The notes under the pieces: model-generated
The model's input: the letters and a program-made list of their open reading frames with translations, nothing else
Databases searched by the model: none
Told to the model about the DNA's origin: nothing
Part shown: positions 59,689-64,000 of the stretch, in pieces
Layout of the letters: each line of letters begins with the position of its first letter
How positions within the stretch are numbered: position 1 is the stretch's first letter
Made by a program: the position numbers and the translations under genes
DNA from: an uncultured Lachnospiraceae bacterium
GTDB lineage: Bacteria > Bacillota > Clostridia > Lachnospirales > Lachnospiraceae
Direction: 5' to 3'
DNA length: 64,000 nucleotides
Assembly (NCBI GenBank): GCA_910579615.1
Contig: CAJTUA010000008.1
Location: 23,907-87,906, forward strand

Positions 59689-60567
59689 ATGCACTATGTA
59701 AAAGTTAAGGGAATCCTGTCGGCGCAGAATGGGATGAATCTGTACCGCGGCTGTTCGCACGGCTGTATTTACTGCGATTCCCGAAGCCGGTGCTACCATA
59801 TGGAACATGACTTCGAAGATATCGAAGTAAAAGAAAACGCAATCGAATTATTGGAAACATCATTGCGGCGCAGGCGCAAAAAGTGCATGATTGGTACGGG
59901 GGCTATGACAGACCCGTACCTGCCGCTCGAAATGGAAATCGGCAATGTGAGGAAAGCGCTTGCCCTGATCGAAGAATATGGGTTTGGGGTCACGGTACAT
60001 ACAAAGTCAAGCCGGGTGTTAAGGGATATTGACCTGCTCAAAAGAATCAACGAAAAGACAAAAAGCGTTGTGCAGATGACATTGACCACCTGCGACGAGG
60101 CGCTGTGCAGGAAAATTGAACCGGGGGTCAGTACGACAAAAGAACGTTTTGAAACCTTAAAAAAGCTGCAGGACGCGAAAATCCCGACCGTGGTTTGGCT
60201 CTCCCCAATCCTGCCATTTCTCAACGATACAAGGGAAAATATCTCCGGCATTTTAAAGATGTGCCAGGAGGCAGGGGTTTGCGGGGTAATCTGTTTCGGG
60301 ATGGGGCTTACGCTGCGCGAGGGGAACCGGGAATATTTTTATGCGCAGCTGGACCGCTTGTTTCCGGGATTGAAAAAGAAATACATACATGCTTATGGAA
60401 ACCAGTATATGGTGGACAGTCCAAGGCATAGGGAGCTGATGGAGCTTTTCCATGAACAATGCGGGCAGTATGGGATGCTGCATGATAATGAACGGATTTT
60501 TCAATATTTGCATACGTTTGAAGATAAGCAGGAGAACGCGCAGCTGAGTTTGTGGGATTTGCAGTGA
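59689..60567 (+). CDS. radical SAM protein, spore-photoproduct-lyase-like
   Basis: This 292-residue enzyme has the cluster motif CSHGCIYC right after 'ILSAQNGMNLYRG', followed by DSRSRCY. 'IGTGAMTDPYLPLE' and 'VTVHTKSSRVLRDIDLL' are typical of the SPL/Rv2578c-like subgroup. I chose the ATG at 59689, with GGGAGG upstream, because family members begin HYVKVKG-like; a longer frame from 59470 runs inside the ClbS-like gene. Function of this subgroup is not established. Confidence 0.8.
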   Translation: MHYVKVKGILSAQNGMNLYRGCSHGCIYCDSRSRCYHMEHDFEDIEVKENAIELLETSLRRRRKKCMIGTGAMTDPYLPLEMEIGNVRKALALIEEYGFGVTVHTKSSRVLRDIDLLKRINEKTKSVVQMTLTTCDEALCRKIEPGVSTTKERFETLKKLQDAKIPTVVWLSPILPFLNDTRENISGILKMCQEAGVCGVICFGMGLTLREGNREYFYAQLDRLFPGLKKKYIHAYGNQYMVDSPRHRELMELFHEQCGQYGMLHDNERIFQYLHTFEDKQENAQLSLWDLQ

Positions 60568-60608
60568 AGTTTTTTCGGCAGAGGATTTTTGTTTTTGTGG
60601 AGGGAATT

Positions 60609-61292
60609 ATGATACAGGCAATCGCCGAAAGGCGCAGTATACGAAGGTATGCAGACAAGGATGTGCCACGTCGCATGATTGAGGAAATTATTCAGGCGGG
60701 GATTCTGGCACCGTCCGCGAAAAACAGACAGCCGTGGAAATTTGTTGTCGTAACAGGAAATGCGAAAACAGAAATGCTTGCCGCGATGCAAAAAGGACTT
60801 GCACGGGAGAAGAAAGAACCACTTCTTCCGGAGAGCGCCGTCCACCTTAGCGGGGCTGAACACACACTCTCTATTATGCGGCAGGCTCCGGTGACGATTT
60901 TTATTATGAATGTTCTGGCAGAAAAAATCGGGAACTGTGTTTTGGGAGATGCCCCAAAGAAGGATATAGGCGGGATGCTCCTGCAGGATACCCCGGTAAA
61001 GGCGTGTGGGGAGCAATTTTCAACCGAAGACCGGATTGCAGAAATCTGCAATACACAGTCCATTGGGGCGGCAATTGAAAATATGGCTCTGGCGGCAACG
61101 GATTTAGGCCTGGGAAGCCTTTGGATTTGCGATACGTTTTTTGCGCAAAGAGAACTTGATGAGTGGCTTGGGGCAGAGGGGGAGCTGTTCGCGGCACTGA
61201 CCATCGGTTATGCGGATGAAACGCCGCACGCAAGACCGAGGAAAAGTATGGAGGATATTGTAGAATGGAGGGATGGGGCGGCTGTGGAGTGA
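60609..61292 (+). CDS. nitroreductase-family flavoprotein
   Basis: This 227-residue FMN-dependent protein starts 'IQAIAERRSIRRYADKDVPRRMIEEIIQAGILAPSAKNRQPWKFVVV', the family hallmark. 'SIGAAIENMALAATDLGLGSLWICDTFF' and 'LFAALTIGYADETPHARPR' complete it. ATG at 60609 has GGAGG upstream. Such enzymes reduce nitro compounds or quinones. Confidence 0.9.
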   Translation: MIQAIAERRSIRRYADKDVPRRMIEEIIQAGILAPSAKNRQPWKFVVVTGNAKTEMLAAMQKGLAREKKEPLLPESAVHLSGAEHTLSIMRQAPVTIFIMNVLAEKIGNCVLGDAPKKDIGGMLLQDTPVKACGEQFSTEDRIAEICNTQSIGAAIENMALAATDLGLGSLWICDTFFAQRELDEWLGAEGELFAALTIGYADETPHARPRKSMEDIVEWRDGAAVE

Positions 61293-61380
61293 CTACCTTC
61301 TGCGATATATGGTGCATCGATATGACGGATGTATCTTGCATATTGCAGAACCATTACAGTGTGTGCAAAGGAGAGAAAAT

Positions 61381-62325
61381 ATGGCTCAGATTCAGGAATT
61401 ATTCGAAATTTTTGACCGGAATTTGCCTTTTGTTGTGAGGGATAAGGGAACGGTTCTGGAGATTTTAGGTCATGAGGGGAATGCGGTATTTGAAGAAAGG
61501 GACGCGCAGAATGCCTTGATTGGCGCGGCGGTTGTGAACAGGAGTACAATACTTATGCTGTGCGTTGATGAAAAACATCGCGGACGTGGGATTGGCAGCA
61601 GGCTGCTGAAAAGAGCGGAGGAAGCAATCCGTGCAAACGGTTTTGAGCAAATCAATGTCGGCAATGGCTTTAATTACCTCTCTCCGGGCGTTCCCACGGC
61701 AAAACGTTATTTTGCGGCGGAAAATGAGAAACTGTATCCGGGGCTTGATGAGAGGGCAAGCGACTTTTTTACGAAAAGAGGGTATGTGCATTCGTGGGAA
61801 TGCAATTGCTTTGATATGCGCTTTTTGCTGAGCGAATTTGAGGAAAGTGAAACAGGAAAAGGCATTGAGACTATGCAGTACGAGAATGGCTTTGCGCATT
61901 GTATCAACGGAATCACATACCGTCTGGCAGCGCCTGATGAGCGGGATGCCGTGTGCGCCTGCACGGATGATGCCTGCGCAGAGTTCACACAATATTATAG
62001 GGCGGATGCGCTGTACCAAAAAGGAAATACGACAAGGGTGTTCGTTGCGGTTTCTGGGAATGAGGTTGTGGGAACCCTGATTGTCGGCGTTGAGGATGAG
62101 GAAAAAAGCCTTGGCAGCGTCGGCTGTACGACCGTCCATCCATCATGGCAGGGGAAGCATATCGCGGTAAATCTGGTGGCAGTCGGGACAAAATATTTAA
62201 GAGAATTCGGGCTGCGGGAAGCGTATTTGAGCTACACCTATACGGGACTTGACCATATGTACGGTTATTCTGGATATAAAATATGCGTTTACTTTATGAT
62301 GGCAGTGAAAAATATCGGAGGCTGA
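61381..62325 (+). CDS. tandem GNAT acetyltransferase
   Basis: This 314-residue protein carries two GNAT domains. The first (about 1-155) has 'MLCVDEKHRGRGIGSRLLKRAEEAIRANGFEQINVGNG'. The second (about 180-314) has 'SVGCTTVHPSWQGKHIAVNLVAVGTKYLREFGLREAYLSYTYTGLDHMYGYSGY'. ATG at 61381 has AAAGGAG upstream; an upstream ATG at 61273 does not. Double-GNAT proteins are common resistance or modification enzymes; substrate unknown. Confidence 0.8.
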   Translation: MAQIQELFEIFDRNLPFVVRDKGTVLEILGHEGNAVFEERDAQNALIGAAVVNRSTILMLCVDEKHRGRGIGSRLLKRAEEAIRANGFEQINVGNGFNYLSPGVPTAKRYFAAENEKLYPGLDERASDFFTKRGYVHSWECNCFDMRFLLSEFEESETGKGIETMQYENGFAHCINGITYRLAAPDERDAVCACTDDACAEFTQYYRADALYQKGNTTRVFVAVSGNEVVGTLIVGVEDEEKSLGSVGCTTVHPSWQGKHIAVNLVAVGTKYLREFGLREAYLSYTYTGLDHMYGYSGYKICVYFMMAVKNIGG

Positions 62326-62420
62326 GGATGGAGCGGTATTAAAAAACATAAATTATACGGCAACAAAAGTTTTTGCAGGGGGTATCTGAATTATAATATT
62401 TTTTTCAAGGAGAAACCAAC

Positions 62421-63188
62421 ATGGAAAAAACAAAAATCGAGATTGATATCAGCGATTTTCCAAAGGAACTGCACCCTTTTCTGACAGGAGCGGATATTTA
62501 TGACAGCAGCTCCGGTTCGAGCGCGAAGGTTTATTTTATTTCTTCTGGCTATTATCTGAAAGTCGGCGCGCGGGGAACTCTGGAACGCGAGGCTTTTATG
62601 GCGGGTTGGTTTTACAGGAAGGGTCTTGGAACCGAGGTGGTCTGGTACATCAAAGGAAATCAGGACTATATGCTGACGAAAGCGGCGAGGGGCGAGGACT
62701 GCCTTGCTGACCTCAAACATCCGAAACAGCTTTGTGAACTGCTGGCAAACGCAATGCGCAGGCTGCATTCCATGCCGGCTTCGGACCTGCCGGATTCCGC
62801 GGTGATGGAGAACTTTTATGCGGCGCTTGAAAAAGGTACGGGGGATTATTATGAACGTGCACAGATGGCGCGGTTTATGATTCACTCGCAGGAAGAAGCC
62901 TGGGAGATTATGCGGAAAAATAAACACCGCCTCAAACGGGACACGCTGATACACGGCGATTTCTGCCTGCCGAACATCGTGGCGGTGGATGGGGAATTTT
63001 CCTGCTTTATTGATTTGGCGATGGCAGGCATGGGCGATAAGCATATCGATTTGTACTGGGCTGTCTGGTCATTGCAGTATAATCTGAAAACGGAAGAGTA
63101 CACGGATTATTTTCTGGATCAGTACGGCAGGGAGAATTTTGAGTATGATATGTTAAAGGTGATTGCGGCGTTTGAAGTGTTTGGATAA
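62421..63188 (+). CDS. aminoglycoside phosphotransferase, APH(3')-like
   Basis: This 255-residue kinase matches the APH(3') family in size. The catalytic loop is 'DTLIHGDFCLPNIV' (HGDxCxxN) and the metal-binding loop 'CFIDLAMAGMGDKHIDLYWAVWSL', where a Gly usually follows Leu but Ala is seen. The C-terminal helix ends with a run of acidic and aromatic residues. RBS AAGGAGA lies upstream. Resistance to kanamycin-type drugs is plausible but unproven. Confidence 0.82.
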   Translation: MEKTKIEIDISDFPKELHPFLTGADIYDSSSGSSAKVYFISSGYYLKVGARGTLEREAFMAGWFYRKGLGTEVVWYIKGNQDYMLTKAARGEDCLADLKHPKQLCELLANAMRRLHSMPASDLPDSAVMENFYAALEKGTGDYYERAQMARFMIHSQEEAWEIMRKNKHRLKRDTLIHGDFCLPNIVAVDGEFSCFIDLAMAGMGDKHIDLYWAVWSLQYNLKTEEYTDYFLDQYGRENFEYDMLKVIAAFEVFG

Positions 63189-63265
63189 ATTCGGAGGGGT
63201 CAAAAAAACTGAAAATTCGCTTTTTTAACGAAAATCCAAAATTTTTTTTAAAACAAATATAAAAA

Positions 63266-63294
63266 TTGAAAATCAAACAAACTGGTAGTATACT
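63266..63294 (+). promoter_or_regulatory. sigma-A promoter of the AAA ATPase gene
   Basis: TTGAAA (63266-63271), 17-base spacer, TATACT (63289-63294), 29 bases before the ATG. Confidence 0.65.
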
Positions 63295-63322
63295 GAAGGA
63301 AGCAAAGAAGGAGGTGAAAAAG

Positions 63323-64000
63323 ATGCTTTGTCAGTTTTCATTTCAAAATTTTAAATCATATAAAAAAGAAACCACATTTGATTTTCAGGCATCCTCTATA
63401 CCTGAGTTTGCGGAAAGCCTGATTGCAAAGGAACTGTGCAGCAGCCTTTTGCCAGTCAGTGCAGTATACGGACCGAATGGAGGAGGGAAAACAAATTTGC
63501 TGCAGGCTTTGGCATGCCTGATTTCTACGGTGGTAAAACCGATTCATGACTTGGAAAAGAATCGGCAGCCTTTTATCATGCAGCAAAAAGTTGCGGCACA
63601 ACCATTTCTGTTTGATGCGGAATCGCCGGAAGAACCGACAGAATTTCAGATTTTTTTTCGGAAGGAAGAATATGAATACCGGTATTATCTGGCAGTAAAG
63701 AAAGAAAAAATATCAGCGGAGACGTTGGACAGAAAGAAAATCAGAGGCAGAAAACCGGCACATATTTTTTATCGGGAAGCGGAAGAAATCACACTTGGAA
63801 CCATTTTGAAAAAGGAGAATGTGAATACGAATGTCAATGTGAAAATGCCTTTTTTGTCGTTCCTTGCAATCAATTATAATATTCCGTTCCTTGCAAAGGT
63901 GCAGGAATGGTTTGAGTCCTGTATTATCTGTAGTTATGCGAATCCGATGGCGGAAGTACAGATTATGGTTTCTGACGATAAGGGATTTAAGGGACAAATC
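63323..64000 (+). CDS. AAA/OLD-type ATPase, N-terminal part (runs off the window)
   Basis: An optimal RBS (AAGGAGGTG) precedes ATG 63323. The open part encodes MLCQFSFQNFKSYKKETTFD and, near residue 52, the Walker A GPNGGGKTN, then 'LLQALACLIS'. This is the start of an SMC/OLD-like AAA_15 ATPase of the type found in abortive-infection and RloAB-like systems. The frame is open to the end of the window. A partner gene, if any, lies outside. Confidence 0.8.
   Translation, partial: MLCQFSFQNFKSYKKETTFDFQASSIPEFAESLIAKELCSSLLPVSAVYGPNGGGKTNLLQALACLISTVVKPIHDLEKNRQPFIMQQKVAAQPFLFDAESPEEPTEFQIFFRKEEYEYRYYLAVKKEKISAETLDRKKIRGRKPAHIFYREAEEITLGTILKKENVNTNVNVKMPFLSFLAINYNIPFLAKVQEWFESCIICSYANPMAEVQIMVSDDKGFKGQI

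Overview
The window reads as chromosomal DNA of a strictly anaerobic, low-to-medium GC Firmicute, most likely a gut clostridium of the Lachnospiraceae type. The basis is strong AGGAGG ribosome binding sites, sigma-A type promoters, a pyruvate formate-lyase/activase pair, a reverse-order rubrerythrin beside a PerR/Fur-type repressor, a short archaeal-type aspartyl-tRNA synthetase, and many drug-efflux and acetyltransferase genes. The genus is inference. There are no rRNA or tRNA genes and no CRISPR array.

Layout. 77-6793 (+): a MacAB-like export operon (two HlyD-type adaptors, a large FtsX-type permease, two ATPases, the second carrying an AbrB-like tail). 7196-9788: TPR protein, P-loop kinase and CbrC-family gene. 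9900-12557: two AT-rich genes of unknown function. 12861-19273 (-): core anaerobic metabolism (pflA, pflB, reverse rubrerythrin, PerR-like repressor, aspartyl-tRNA synthetase). 19633-19907 (-): a candidate free-standing structured RNA with its own promoter and terminator. 19925-22788 (-): a three-gene ABC-2 exporter behind a leader-peptide attenuator. 22815-24236: an intact IS4-family element. 24243-31254: an AT-rich accessory stretch with a kinase-like gene, a MATE exporter operon and many broken genes. 31374-36620: histidine kinase, response regulator and an FtsX-type ABC transporter. 36724-41134: a second attenuator followed by a heterodimeric ABC multidrug exporter. 41985-64000: a mixed accessory region with acetyltransferases, an ANT(6)-like and an APH-like aminoglycoside-modifying enzyme, SUKH-like immunity genes, methyltransferases, two ADP-ribosylglycohydrolases, a WYL regulator, a HipA-like kinase with a small partner, a radical SAM enzyme, a nitroreductase and the start of an AAA ATPase.

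The most interesting signal lies between genes. Four transcription units (ABC-2 exporter at 22483, kinase-like gene at 24557, MATE exporter at 29846, heterodimeric ABC exporter at 37445) are each preceded by a sigma-A promoter, a short translated reading frame with a ribosome binding site, and an intrinsic terminator that competes with another RNA fold or overlaps the reading frame. This is the architecture of ribosome-mediated transcription attenuation, as known for Bacillus bmrB-bmrCD. The window may therefore hold a set of independently built, translation-sensing switches that turn on efflux and resistance genes when ribosomes stall. Nothing here has been tested by search or folding software.
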